Positions 11,190 to 22,542 of a DNA stretch of 64,000 bases are shown here, piece by piece. Origin of the DNA: Microthyrium microscopicum (Eukaryota; Ascomycota; Dothideomycetes; Microthyriales; Microthyriaceae). Below the pieces are notes generated by a model. That model was not told where the DNA came from. It did not search any database and worked only from the letters and a program-made list of their open reading frames with translations. How positions within the stretch are numbered: the stretch's first letter is position 1; the number at the start of each line of letters is the position of its first letter. Position numbers and translations under genes: made by a program. Location: the NCBI GenBank assembly GCA_010405405.1, contig MU004239.1, forward strand, positions 372,001 to 436,000, read 5' to 3'.

Positions 11190-12436
11190 CTAGATCTTGG
11201 AGCCCTTTTTCAGCTTTGCGCTATCCATCCTCCTTCCTTCATCGTCTTGCTCCGCTACCGTCAAATCTGGTAATTCTGCAGGCATAATCCGCCTTGGCTC
11301 TGAGCCAGGTACCAGAGAGTATTTTGAGAAATCTGTGACACCAGTTTTCCGCAGAAAATCTTCATCCAGTTCAAGTTGTCCATTAACTTGGTCTACTGGC
11401 GCTCGAATCATAGCTAGTATGGCGTCCGAGTATATTGTCTTTTGGATTAGCTTTCGCTTCTTGGGCTACTGAGCCAACTTACTGCTTTCCTCAACTCCCG
11501 TCTATCCGTTTGTGGATTTTGTGTTGCCGCCGATTCAATCGCAGCGGCTGGCCAAATACTTGTTATAGCCATCCCCGTCTTGCCCTCTCGTTCAAAATCT
11601 ACTGCCATACCTTTTGTAAGGATTGACATACCCACTTTACCCATTGCGTAAGCTGTCTTTCCTCGAAAGAATCTTGAGTATATTGGAGGAGAGACCACGA
11701 TAATGCGCGCCTGCCAGCCTTGTCTCTCAAAAACTGGTAGCGCCGCATGAATTGTGCCATACAACCCTTCAGGATTAACGCGTTGCATAAGCTGGAAGCG
11801 CTTCATGGGCGTGTTGGCTACGCTGGCCCACCATATAGCGCCAGAGTTGTAGACAAGCACATCAATTCGGCCGAACAGGGAGACTGTCTGGTTGACCATG
11901 TTTGTGACGCTGGTGAAATCACGAGTGTCGACTTGAATGGCGGCGGCTCGGCCACCAAGTTCCTCGATTTCTCTGACGACTGTGCTTATTGTGGATTGCT
12001 GAGAATTTGGATTTGGAGGCCAAGGGTTTGCTTTGGAAGCATCAGACACCGTCTTTGCAGCCACGACAACTGCGAATGGTCAGTCTAATGAATTTTGGCA
12101 ATCCGGTCACTCCGGCCTAACATAGCTTTCAGGGAGTTGTTTTCAATCAGTCTATATTTGATGACTCTTCAATTGCGTCAAGATCATCTATGTACCAATC
12201 ATGTTCTCCGAAATAACTTGATTGTTGTCATGGGCGCATCTGAAGAGTATGTGTCTTCCCCAACTGGAGCCAGAACGGGTATATTTACCAGTGTAGCCAT
12301 TTCTATAAAGTGATTAGCGAATGATTTATGCGACGAGTTTGTTTGATAGGTACTTTGATAAATCGATCGCAACCTGCCTCCCAATGCCTCTCGAGGCACC
12401 AACGATCAGCGCGACTTGCTGTGTCGTTGCCATCAT
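11190..12436 (-). CDS. HSDL2-like short-chain dehydrogenase
   Basis: Four minus-strand exons, 12354-12436, 12289-12302 (14 nt), 11483-12069 and 11190-11438, give 310 residues. GASRGIGRQVA is the nucleotide-binding loop and the 14-nt exon restores the conserved KNGYTVVVAAK beta-2 segment. Asp in VDTRD, NSGAIWW and YAMGK (catalytic Tyr/Lys, with Ser in VVSPP) follow. The C-terminus, EDFLRKTGVTDFSKY then PGSEPRRIMP, is characteristic of HSDL2-type enzymes of the peroxisome or mitochondrion. No sterol carrier domain is present, unlike animal HSDL2. The start at MMATTQQ is chosen because upstream sequence is poorly conserved-looking. The gene is divergent from the GST kappa gene. Confidence 0.88.
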
Positions 12437-12802
12437 GGGAAAATTCTCATTCCGGTCCTTGCTCTTCCTACAACTGCAGTGAGCAGAATATATCTTGGTT
12501 GTTCGCAGTGGCGGCTGGAGCTCAATAATCAATGATCATGGTAACTACAGCAGCCTCGGTGATATAAAGGCTGAAAAGGGGCAAGAAGCTTGACTAGAGG
12601 GCTCTGATGGTTGATTGATTAATGATTACTGATCATGCAGTGCTGTTTCCTCCTCGGCACCGAACTCCCAACGTCCCCGCAGATGAAGAGCAGAACAACG
12701 AGATATCCAGACCTATTTCCCAACAATAACGTTGGATTCGTCATATCTTTACTGAATACGACATATGGTCCTTTAGACACTTTGGATCAGTCATCATTCA
12801 TA
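12437..12802. promoter_or_regulatory. Shared divergent promoter, HSDL2-like SDR / GST kappa
   Basis: Only 366 bp separate the two start codons. A TATAAA on the plus strand at 12563-12568 (gatataaagg) lies about 235 bp before the GST start. No other element is obvious by eye. The compactness suggests, but does not prove, co-regulation. Confidence 0.45.
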
Positions 12803-13806
12803 ATGGCTGAGACAAGCAAGATCGAACTGTTTTACGACACGGTAAGACCCGTTTGACACTATGGACCACCGCCTGCAAGGCTGAGCTGATTTGCTTATGA
12901 TTGGTAGGTTAGTCCATATAGCTGGTATGCTTTGCATTATCTGCAGAAGAATCGGGAGGCTCTAAGCTCACATGGCATCAACATTGAGTGAGTATTCAGA
13001 AGCCGTCTCACACTTTCTGCTGATCATAACTGAACTATGATGTAGACTTACCCCAGTCTTTCTTGGAGGGATTATGCAAAAGTCTGGTCAGTTGTCGTCC
13101 TTGCAATTACACTGGAAGACTAGTACTAACAGTCACGATAGGCAATACACCCCCATGGAAGAATACAAACAAGGCAACTATGGGTACTATTGATAAAGCT
13201 AGAGCTCAAAAATATTTTGGACTTGAGTTTGGAACGCCTGACTTCTTTCCAGCATTCACTTTACTGGTAAGTCTGTAGCCAGCATAGTGGAGTTGACAGA
13301 TGGCCACCTGACATCGTTGATGGATCACGCAGTCGCTGTACTGATGTTGTGCTGATGGAATCCAGCCACAACGTAGCCTGACCTATATCAAAGACAAATA
13401 CCCACCAGCAAAGTTAGAAGAAGCCTCTGTTGAATGCTGGAAAATGATGTGGATGGAGAATAAAGACATCACGAAACCGGAACTCATGATTGAGTGCTTA
13501 GCTCGCCATTTTGATGAAGCAGATATTCGGGCCATTATGCAAGCTGCTAACTCGCCAGAGTATAAAAGCAAGTTGCTCGCGAGTACGGATCGGGCTCTTG
13601 AAACTGGAGCATATGGTTGTCCGTGGTTTGAAGTAACGAACCACAAAGGAGTAAAAGAACCATTCTTTGGAAGTGACAGGTCTGTCTTTTCACTTTTAGA
13701 CAGCTCACTGGCCCTGTACTAACGTACCCGTAGGTTTCATTACATGTGGGAATTCTTAGAGTTGCCGTGGCAAGATATTGCGATCATGCCAAAATCCAAG
13801 ATATAG
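12803..13806 (+). CDS. Glutathione S-transferase kappa / DsbA-like isomerase
   Basis: Six exons, 12803-12841, 12908-12987, 13046-13086, 13142-13266, 13366-13679 and 13734-13806, encode 223 residues. It begins IELFYDTVSPYSWYALHYL, the DsbA-like thioredoxin fold start in which kappa GSTs and 2-hydroxychromene-2-carboxylate isomerases carry the catalytic Ser. VFLGGIMQKSGNTPPW is the conserved loop that follows, and CPWFEV with EPFFGSDRFHYMWEFL is the typical C-terminal signature. Kappa GSTs conjugate glutathione in mitochondria and peroxisomes; the fungal substrate is not known. With an HSDL2-like SDR across a shared promoter and another SDR beside it, a local detoxification or catabolic unit is plausible. 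Confidence 0.9.
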
Positions 13807-15993
13807 CAGGAATAGCCTGGTCGGGAATTAAAAATGGAATCCCAGTACGCCATTAAACGGAAACTAGTTCGTGAATCCCAAAAACGTGCTATTTTATAGT
13901 TCTCGCCGATACATTTCTCGCCTACTTACAGGGAACTCCACCGATTCAGTGACACCCGCTTCAGTGTAACACCTCGTTTCCCTGGGGTTCTGTTTCGATC
14001 ATCTTTCAGGAACGATTAAAGGAAAGGCTCATTGACTGTTCGGATCTTACCGTCGGGTGTCTCGGCAAGTCGCTAACGCTAAGTCTGGCTACATGTAAAA
14101 TGAGGCGAACATGAGGCATTTGATCACCAGGATATGCGTAGTACAAACATGTGGTGTGACATCGTCGATATACGGTAGGGCTAGTGGTTTTGTAAGAGGC
14201 AACATAGCCTCATGGTTTTGTAGTTGAAGTGTCTAGACTTTTTGCAAATGACGAGATCCAGACCTTATGGCAGAGTTTCTGTACATACAGCGATAGCGTA
14301 GCGTCTCTCACCTTGAGGTTACAGACAAGTAGACAAACAAACAAGCTACAAGGAACCTTAGCCACTTGAATTAGTACGCACTTAGCTTTCGTGGTGTCAC
14401 TTACTTCTACTGAGGCTTCGGGTAGGAATTTGGTATTCGTTTATCTTCCAAATAAGCAACAAGACGAATACAGAATCGGTCAATCCATGGCATAGATACA
14501 AGAGGATATCTTTTTCGAACACTTTTGCAGAAGCACATAATTCATCATGATCGACTATATTCCTACAGAGTGCTTGTGCCTTGATTGTTAGTACCAGCTA
14601 CTTCGGATGGCCATATAGTATAATTCAACCCAAGGCATTCTTCACTCTTCCCAGTCACCTCACCCTAAACAAACTAGACTACTACTTCCAGCCTTGACTA
14701 CAAGCCTTGTGAAGCCAGATCTAAGCTAAGACATCGTACAACGTTCCACAGCCAGCGGGAACTAGTCCGCATTTGCATGAAATCTGCCAGTGACAGCTGT
14801 CAAAGCGTGTCAAACTAACATCCAAAACTGACGTTGGTTAGGTCGGTGTATCGTTTGATGGTATTATTCGCTCGGGCAGAGAAAAGACCCGATCTCGCGC
14901 CCAAGAACGTGGTGGGGTCGGTGGGACAGTTCATAATGAGCCAGGTTGCTTCGGAGATTATTGCTGTGGTCAAGATAGGCTCTATCGTGGCTTTGAAACT
15001 TACCCAACAAGAGCATGAATATCGTCAAGATATTTAGTTTTCGCTTTTTCAATGCGATCTGACGTATGACTATCCCTTTTTATCTGTTTACTGCAATCCG
15101 TTCAGATATCTAGACTTCCCCTCATTGACTGCCTATTATCAAGCTTTGACCAAAACTGTAAGGCAGCACAGATCTATACCAACTTCAGTCGTCCCTGAAA
15201 TCTCCTGTGCCGTGGTGGGCTTAGTACAAGCAGTTAGGCTACAATACGATCATGGCAATACTCTGGTCGCTCTGGAGCAAACTTGTCAGAGCTGACTCAC
15301 GTTCCCAAGTGTACAAACCTCTCTGCTCGGCGATTCCTAGGACCAATGAAGCGAATCATGTGTGTTTGCTGGACCAAGTTACTTGAGCTACTTTGCTCCA
15401 GCCTGCTTTGGGAGAAAACGTCGTGAGGCCGGCCATCTTGTAGGCAATTCTCACTAAACCGCTTGCTAGGCTGTTACGTCTCTGAACCATGGTGTCCTAG
15501 AATTGTCCTCCCCCTTTTTAAATTGCCTTTCAATGTCGTCGTCATATGATGAAACAAGAGAAATACCACTCTGAATTCTTTTGCTATGGAAATTGGGGTA
15601 CTTCACACCCGCTGCCTAGTAAGCGGTTGACATCGGCGTCCAAGTTATGCTCTGATGCCTTGGCTATTACCCTCAATAAGCATCACTTGCTCATCATGCG
15701 CCGGCGGCTCATCGGCCAGCATCGATTAGAATAGATGCCAAGCTGATCATGTTCCCAGAGGTACGTGCCTCTACCAACCAGTGACTGTGGCTGGTGGGTA
15801 ACTTCTTCTCTCCATCTATTCACCTGTGAGCCGTGTGCAAGATCTTCCTTCGGGGAGGGAGCTCTGCATATAATTCACCCAGACAGCATCCATACTACTT
15901 TTCTACAGGTCGCTTCCCGTGGAACATTGCAGCAGAACAAGCGGTGAACTCTAGTATCCATAGTCAATCTTCAAGCCATCCTCTCCCATAGCG
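13807..15993. other. Gene-free intergenic stretch
   Basis: About 2.2 kb without a supported gene. Open frames are short, overlap on both strands and lack family motifs. The last several hundred bases are probably promoter and leader of the Myb-like factor. No tRNA, repeat or element end was seen. Confidence 0.4.
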
Positions 15994-17418
15994 ATGAGTT
16001 CTTCAGATACCTTGCCTGCGGCTACCTGCGCTTCCCAATCTCCATCCGCTCCAATGAGTGGTGTTGATTCTCCTTCGTCCTCATCGCATCATTGGCTTGA
16101 TGGTCAATCAATGGGCCAGTTGGCCAGCAACCCATCCTTACTGTCCCAGACTACTTCAACATGCAGTCCGTACCACGGGGTAAGTGAACCCTTCTTGTCT
16201 GAGATGTTTGACCTTTTCTTTCTCACATCATTATCCCTAGGAACCTTACAGTAGTGGAATCGACGGGTGGTCATTGAGTGATTCAATCAACGAGCCTGAC
16301 GAATCATATCCTTTCGACACGGAGCTCAGAAGCATGTTCGCATATGAAGAAATTAGTTTCGACATGCCTGACAATATGGAAGCCACCGGTGCAGCGCCAC
16401 TGCCTGCCTTTCAAGAATCAATTGGATTCGGACTTGAGCGTATGCCCAATTACGACTTTGACAGTTTCACCCAGTCGCCTCCACCCGCATATTCGTCCTC
16501 GATACCTCTCCCAAGTGCATCTTATCACTGGGAAACTTCCTCTTCTCGTGGGGAAATCCAACCTCCCGGCTCACTTACCTCACCCGGATTCCTAGCTTCA
16601 AGCCCTTCCAGCCAGCACCATGTTAGTCGGACATTCAACAATGAAATACATAATCAGCAGCCTGGTGCCACAGATCAGCACTATAGTTCAACAATGTTTG
16701 CGTATTGTCCCCCGTTTACTCCGGCTTCAAATAACTTCGTGCCCGTACCAAGCGACCCATCCAGACATGGATATCAAGGACATAACTCTCAGGACTCGTT
16801 TCAATCGGACCTATCAAGCGCTTCCAGTGTCCGGGCAGACTTTCACAGCCCAAACTTACCATACTATGACGACCACCACCACCGCGAACCCTCCTATCCA
16901 ACCCCGCCTCCTCCATTACCATGCTACGAGCCACCTACATCTATTCCTACACCTGCGAGTACCAAAAATCCCAAGCCTGATACACCTGAACGCGACAGTA
17001 TCGATGAATTCATTCTCGCCTGGCGCTCCCAGGGCAAGACATACAAAGAGATCAAAGATCTCGGCAACCTCGACATCGCCGAGTCAACCCTTCGTGGACG
17101 ATATCGTACTCTCATCAAGCCCAAGAACCAGCGAGTGCGCAAGCCTGAATGGCAGCCAGTTGACGTAAGTAGCGACTCATCTCCGTCACTGCAATATCGC
17201 TGACCAGTGTCCAGATACAGCTTCTCAACGACGCCGTCGCCCAACAATGCAGGACCAACAATTGCACTACGCAAGGCGTACAAACGCTGGCACAGGTCAA
17301 CGGACTAAGCATACAATGGAAAGAAGTAGCGAGTTATATCCTCCAGCATGGAGGATCATATGCATTTGGCAATGCCACTTGCAAGAAGAAATGGCTTGCT
17401 GAGCATGGAATTTCATAA
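15994..17418 (+). CDS. Myb/SANT-like DNA-binding protein
   Basis: Three exons, 15994-16179, 16241-17164 and 17215-17418, give 437 residues. The first ~320 residues are low-complexity Ser/Pro/Gln/His-rich, as in many fungal transcription factors. The C-terminal part holds a compact helix-turn-helix-like region: DEFILAWRSQGKTYKEIKDL, then IAESTLRGRYRTLIKP, then WQPVDIQLLNDAV and IQWKEVASYILQHGGSYAF, ending CKKKWLAEHG. The spaced tryptophans and the charged helix pattern suit a tandem Myb/SANT-like fold found in uncharacterised fungal proteins. Target genes are unknown. The second acceptor is ambiguous by six in-frame nucleotides (cag at 17214 or 17220). Confidence 0.78.
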
Positions 17419-17872
17419 CAGTCGGGGAGTTTGGCGTTTGGTGGACGGGTGTGTGATTTTTACCTGCGATATTTTCGGCTTGCTCAGTAAATTGAAAAGC
17501 AGCCACAAGCGATACCCCAGAATGGCATACAGAGGCGTTTGGATTTGGTGGGCTTTAAGGACGTGTCTCTCAGCGGCATGCTAATCATCAGACAGCAGAT
17601 CACGTTGGCTATCGACCTGCGAAGATGAAAAGCAGCGTATAATGTTGGATCTGGACATGCTGGAATCTGGGAAGACATTGTTATTGAATCAGGGGCGGAG
17701 AGTTGGGAGGAGAGAGAGAGTACGGCGCCGATCAGGGGCAAGTCTTGGCATCAAGATTTAGCTACCGGCTTTCTCCGGTTACCTCATTTTATCATCTATC
17801 ATTTGGTGGAGAGACCAAGATCATTTTAGCATTGCATCGAATATCAGAAACTTAAATTGTCCAAGTAGGCAC
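17419..17872. other. Intergenic region before Ap4A phosphorylase
   Basis: 454 bp between two plus-strand genes; probably 3' UTR and promoter. Short antisense frames here show no family signal. Confidence 0.35.
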
Positions 17873-19033
17873 ATGCAAAGAATGGTGCTAGGCCTTCAAA
17901 CCACCCTTCCAGCGCTGGTAGACGCCCAATACAGCCTGGCAAAGTCTTCGAAGTCTCTGATATATACCTCGAGTGAGCTGACCACCATTAAAAGCAGCTC
18001 CAATGCGCCTGTATTTCTATCCATGACATTTGAGGTCTTGCTATTTGTTGACTTGCCTAGTTTCAACTCCGCTTTTGCCCATCTCTCGCCAAAAAACCTA
18101 CTGCCCAAGACAAGCCCAAAGGGTAAGATACTCCCGTCAAGAGCATCCACCAAATTCCAATCCGTCTCCGTTCGCTATCCAGTACTGTAGCAAATTCGTG
18201 ACCAAGAAATGCAATAGTAGTTCTTAGAGTTTTAGCCCATATCATGCACCAACTCTCCTACTGCATGGAATATACCATAGCACTCTATGGCGACAATGAC
18301 ACTAACACAATGCAGACCAAAGCCAGACCCTTTTGAGAAACCCACAGGCGATCTATTCATAGCAAACATTCCCCCAGCACATCTCTTGGTCCTCAACAAA
18401 TTCCCCATCATCGACCGGCACTTTATCCTCGCCACACGCGCATTCAAGGCTCAGACTGATCCACTGGAGGCAGACGATTTGACAGCAACATACGCCTGTT
18501 TACAAGAATGGGAAGCCCAGAACTCTTCCAATGGGAGGTTATTTGCATTCTTCAACTCTGGCCCACATAGTGGTGCCAGCCAGCCGCATCGCCATGTGCA
18601 ATTTCTTCCTGTTGAAGACATCGCGGATGATGATGCCAACTTCCAGCTATTGATCGACTCGGAATCCAATTTGGCTGTCCTCCCATTCAAATCGATTCGT
18701 GCAGACATCCCGCCAGAATCTGCGGAAAATGGACTTCATCCACTTTACTTACGCTTACTCGCTCAATGTCGCGACTCCTGGACTGGCGAGACAGAGGCTT
18801 TTAGCTATAACATGGGGTTGACATTGCACCATATCGTTCTCGTTCCGCGTACTGCGGAGGGTATGACGGTGCGCAAAGAAGATGGGTCGGAAGTCTGCTT
18901 CGTAGGCTTCAATGGGACGTTGTTGGCAGGTAGCCTGATGGTTAAAAGACAAGAGGAGTGGGATTATCTGCGGCAGCGGCCGGAGGCTTTGGACGAAGTG
19001 CTGAACAGCATTGGCATACCAAATAACAAATAA
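17873..19033 (+). CDS. APA2: Ap4A phosphorylase (ATP adenylyltransferase)
   Basis: Three exons, 17873-18010, 18061-18122 and 18316-19033, give 305 residues. The short middle exon supplies FQLRFCPSLAKKP, conserved in fungal Apa1/Apa2. The third exon continues with FIANIPPAHLLVLNKFP and HFILATRAFKAQ, then the active site GPHSGASQPHRHVQFLP; its H-x-H-x-Q/H triad (QPHRHVQ) carries the histidine that forms the adenylylated intermediate. YNMGLTLHHIVLVPR matches the C-terminal ATP_transf domain. The enzyme cleaves diadenosine tetraphosphate with phosphate to ATP and ADP. At ~305 residues it is slightly shorter than the yeast enzymes (about 320). The start may be 17873 or the next in-frame ATG at 17882. 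The symbol could equally be APA1; yeast has both. Confidence 0.9.
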
Positions 19034-19294
19034 GGAGAACTTGTTCTTGGACCAACGGAGTATGCCTTGTCTTTATCGATCTGGAAATTCTGGGCAGGCC
19101 ACAGTGGTGTGAACACACCGGGGTGAAATCCTACAAGGCGGACGAGGCTGAGTCGATTACCTCCACCACTCTCCCATCGACTGTGTAGAAGGTCTATATA
19201 GCAAGTCTTTCCTTGCCATGATAATAGTGCTAGTCACTGAACATCATTGAAAATACACATTCATCGAAACTACTCCAACCATTCCGAATACACC

Positions 19295-19654
19295 ATGAAC
19301 GGTCTCACTTTCCCAGCCTCTGTCAGTCTACGAAAGCATGCTGCGTGTCCGCGTTCCCCATCAAAGCAATCAAATGATAATGAGAAGGTCGTTAATTGCA
19401 CACAAACAAGCTCCACCTACACAGACACTTCATCGACCAAAGCAAGCTTCCCTGCAACTACTATCAGTCTACGCGAGCGCATCAAGGACTTCTTCACCAA
19501 CCACAAGGTTCGGTGGAGCAGATCAGAGCAGTGGGAAACCTCACTCTATGAGGATATCGATCGTTGTCCACCGAATTACAATGGACATCAAGATGCTAAG
19601 ATGATAACAGGTGTAGAGGCGTACAGAGACATGTCTACGTCTTCTACAGCATAA
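19295..19654 (+). CDS. Small hypothetical protein
   Basis: A single-exon frame of 119 residues starting MNGLTFPASVSLRK; an in-frame ATG at 19247 would add 16 residues. The protein is Ser/Thr-rich in its first half and ends with a more structured stretch (SLRERIKDFFTNHKVRWSR and EQWETSLYEDIDRCPP). No signal peptide, membrane span or known motif is visible. A well-placed CT/AC-rich leader precedes it, and there is no competing frame of similar quality. It may be a lineage-specific protein; expression data would be needed for certainty. Confidence 0.45.
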   Translation: MNGLTFPASVSLRKHAACPRSPSKQSNDNEKVVNCTQTSSTYTDTSSTKASFPATTISLRERIKDFFTNHKVRWSRSEQWETSLYEDIDRCPPNYNGHQDAKMITGVEAYRDMSTSSTA

Positions 19655-19922
19655 AATGGAGGGAGGCAGTGCCTATAGACAATTAAGGATGTTCCATGTT
19701 CAAGTCTAGTACGACCTCTTCATCGATTTCATCCAATAATCACTTCGTCACTTTAAGCAATCTTTGAAGTCAGATATGTCAATTGGGTCGAAAATGCTGA
19801 AGCCGCCTCAACAGCCCCTTCCATAGCCCCCTTGAGACTGACGTCTGATCAAGAATCTGAAAATCATTGTGAAGAAGTGCCAAATATTGACCTTCTCCGA
19901 AACCTGACAACCCCTTACTATT

Positions 19923-20880
19923 ATGGCGTCCGTCGCGCGCGCCCTCCCAGCTCAAAGCTCCCCACTGTCGCTCTACTCCTCAACTTTAAGACCACAGCCT
20001 TCTCAATTTCTGCAAGCTGCGAGACATCAGACCTCGTTCTGGCGGCATGCCCAGACTCACTCATTCCACACCCCGAAGACAGCAATATACGTGTCAAACG
20101 GAGCTCAAGCAGCGCATACACGGCATACACAACAGCTGCATTCGCAATGGAGGACACAAAGATGGCAAATAATAACGGCGCAACGACGTCACTTCTCCCG
20201 AACCGTACCAAGCAGACGAGACCACCACTTCGACACTCTCAAGTTCGTCCAACGCCTCAAAGAAGAAGGTTTCACCGAAGACCAAGCAGTCGCCATGATG
20301 AAAGTCCTCGGCGACGTTATCGAAGAAAGGTACCTCCCTTTCCCAACCACCCTATCTCCCCCTTCTCATCCTTCTAGAACTAACAACAAGCCACACATAG
20401 CATCCTAAACCTCACGCGCACCATGGTCCTCCGCGAAGATCAAGAAAAAGCAACATATACGCAAAAAGTCGACTTTGCTAAACTACGCTCCGAACTCCTG
20501 ACGGCCGATAGTACGGAATCACAACTCACACGCGCCTCGCACGATCGACTAAGCAACGAGATTGCAAAACTGAACGGACGGCTACGAGACGAGGTGCAGC
20601 GTACGCTGGCGTCGGTACGGCTGGACTTGAATTTGGAGAAGGGGAGGATACGCGAGGAGGCGAATGCGCAGGAGATGAAGATTAAGGAGACGGAGACGCG
20701 GATTGAGCAGGAAGTTGCTGTGCTGCGTGAGCGGTTGGAGACGGTCAAGTTTTCTACTTTGCAGTGGTTGATGTGAGTACTGAAAAATGTGATTAGAGAT
20801 GTTGATACTAATGGGTTTATAGTGGTGTTTGCACGGGTACGGCGGCGCTGATATTGGCGGCGTGGAGGTTGTTGATGTGA
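19923..20880 (+). CDS. FMP32: Mitochondrial coiled-coil protein, FMP32/CCDC90 (DUF1640) family
   Basis: Three exons, 19923-20329, 20401-20772 and 20823-20880, give 278 residues. The N-terminus is basic, Ser/Gln/His-rich and nearly free of acidic residues, fitting a mitochondrial presequence. HHFDTLKFVQRLKEEGF followed by TEDQAVAMMKVLGDVIEES is the conserved start of the DUF1640 domain. A long coiled coil follows (LSNEIAKLNGRLRDEV and KETETRIEQEVAVLRERLE), and the last exon completes a C-terminal membrane span (TLQWLIGVCTGTAALILAAW). This is the family of yeast Fmp32, linked to cytochrome c oxidase and proline metabolism, and of animal MCUR1. Without the 58-nt last exon the membrane anchor would be lost. 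Confidence 0.9.
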
Positions 20881-22542
20881 TGATTAGTAAAATGGTTTTC
20901 TGGGATTTGTATTCTGGTTCAATAGCATAGCGTGCGCGAGGATATTATATGGAATATGATACTGGCATTCTAGTATACAAATAAATTTATAGCTTTATTG
21001 ACAGCTCTTGATATCCCATATTTGGCCAAATCAGCAACCACTGCTGGCTTATGAAGACACCATACATCAGTTCTTGTACCATTCCCGTTTATAAATCGAT
21101 AAAACCTAGTCTAGCATATGGTAGACTTAGGCAAAACAGACTACAACCACAATTCATGTAGACAAAAAATCGCCATCATCAACCATCTGCCTCACATGGC
21201 AGACAGTTGTACAACACACATGTTACAGCGTGAGTGACGACATACTTGTGTACTGAACAAACCACAGCGCATGGTCTATGTACCTTGGGTTGCCTTGACT
21301 TCATGTTGCCTGGCATTTACGATAGGATCAAGCAACCAACCGCATCAATGCTTTGGATAGGGCAGGGGTCGATTGGGTAGAGGGATGTTGGCAATGGGGC
21401 TGTGTCTGATAGACTGGCTGGGTTGAAGTAGCTGGGCCTAATCTCATTATCTTAAGAAGACCCTTGGAGGACCCTTGGGAGGACCTTTGGGGTCAAGATG
21501 AGTGTGAGGTGGTAAAAGTGATGCTAGAGGAATTGGAGACCTAAGTCGTGGCTGTCAGAACCACGAGGTAAGTTATACTAGTAAATGCTATGCCAACGAG
21601 CTTGCAAACGGACCGGACGCGTAGATTGGCAGTATAACAACATAATAGGCTGTAGAGCCAGTCAGGTAGCGTATTGAGCTCCATAGGCAGGGCAAATGAG
21701 ACAGTAGTGGGGATAATTCTGGTTGGAAGATGCGAGAGATTCACGTTAGCAGTGCAGGTACTTGGAAGCGATTGAAGAATCACGCGATGGGTCTGGTCAA
21801 CTGATGTTGAGGTTTTGGGGCGTTCGAGGGGCCATGAATATATGGCATTCAAGTCGTGAATCGATTTATAGAATCGATTATGATCTGAACGACTTTGTGT
21901 ATGAGAGAGACAGTCTTGAAGTCTTAGAAATGAAGTTGAAGAAAAGCATGCCACAAATAGCCTGATCGGGAAGTGCATGTGGGAGAAGACAAAGAGGCAT
22001 CTACCTGTATCAAGCAAGATCTTGGGCAACAATTGAGGCAAGAACGATGCAGGCTCTTGCATTAGTTAGGTGTATGCAAGCGTTGGATGTGCTTGCCATA
22101 CTTGGAGTCGCTCTTTCCATGCTAAACTAGGCTTGTCAGGCTACACTGCCATTTTCGTCGACTTTTTGAAGGTAAAGGTAAATGGAGGGAAAGAGCAGCT
22201 GGGTTTAATTGGGCAGTAACCAATCGCCAGTTGTCAAGGGAAAGTTCCAAAGCAAAGGAAGGAGCAGTGCACGGCCCGCCCCAAACAACTCTTTTACTCT
22301 TCGGCCTCTGCCAGACTGCCTTGACTGCCAGTTTAGCTGGTCTCCACCTTTTGGCTTTTGCTGTGACCACAGACCACAGACCACTCACCCCATCCATCTC
22401 TGCCTTTAACGTTCTCTCGCCCACACCAACTTCATCCATCTTCCAACAACAATCTGCTACCACTACTATCTCCTCCCAACAATCCTTCGACACACAACAT
22501 CATCCCTCTACCATCCCCATCAACTCTCTTCCATCATCCACC
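20881..22542. promoter_or_regulatory. Intergenic region and 14-3-3 promoter
   Basis: 1.66 kb. A small tandem array of ggaccctt-like units sits at 21460-21495 (accCTTGGAGGacccttggg). Bases 22380-22540 are C/A/T-rich and look like the 14-3-3 5' leader. A 173-residue minus-strand open frame at 21541-22062 has no recognisable motif and was not accepted as a gene. Confidence 0.4.

Noticed and set aside
21541-22062. 173-residue minus-strand open frame upstream of 14-3-3
   Set aside because: No motif, Ser/Thr/Leu-rich chance-like composition, no promoter or intron support.
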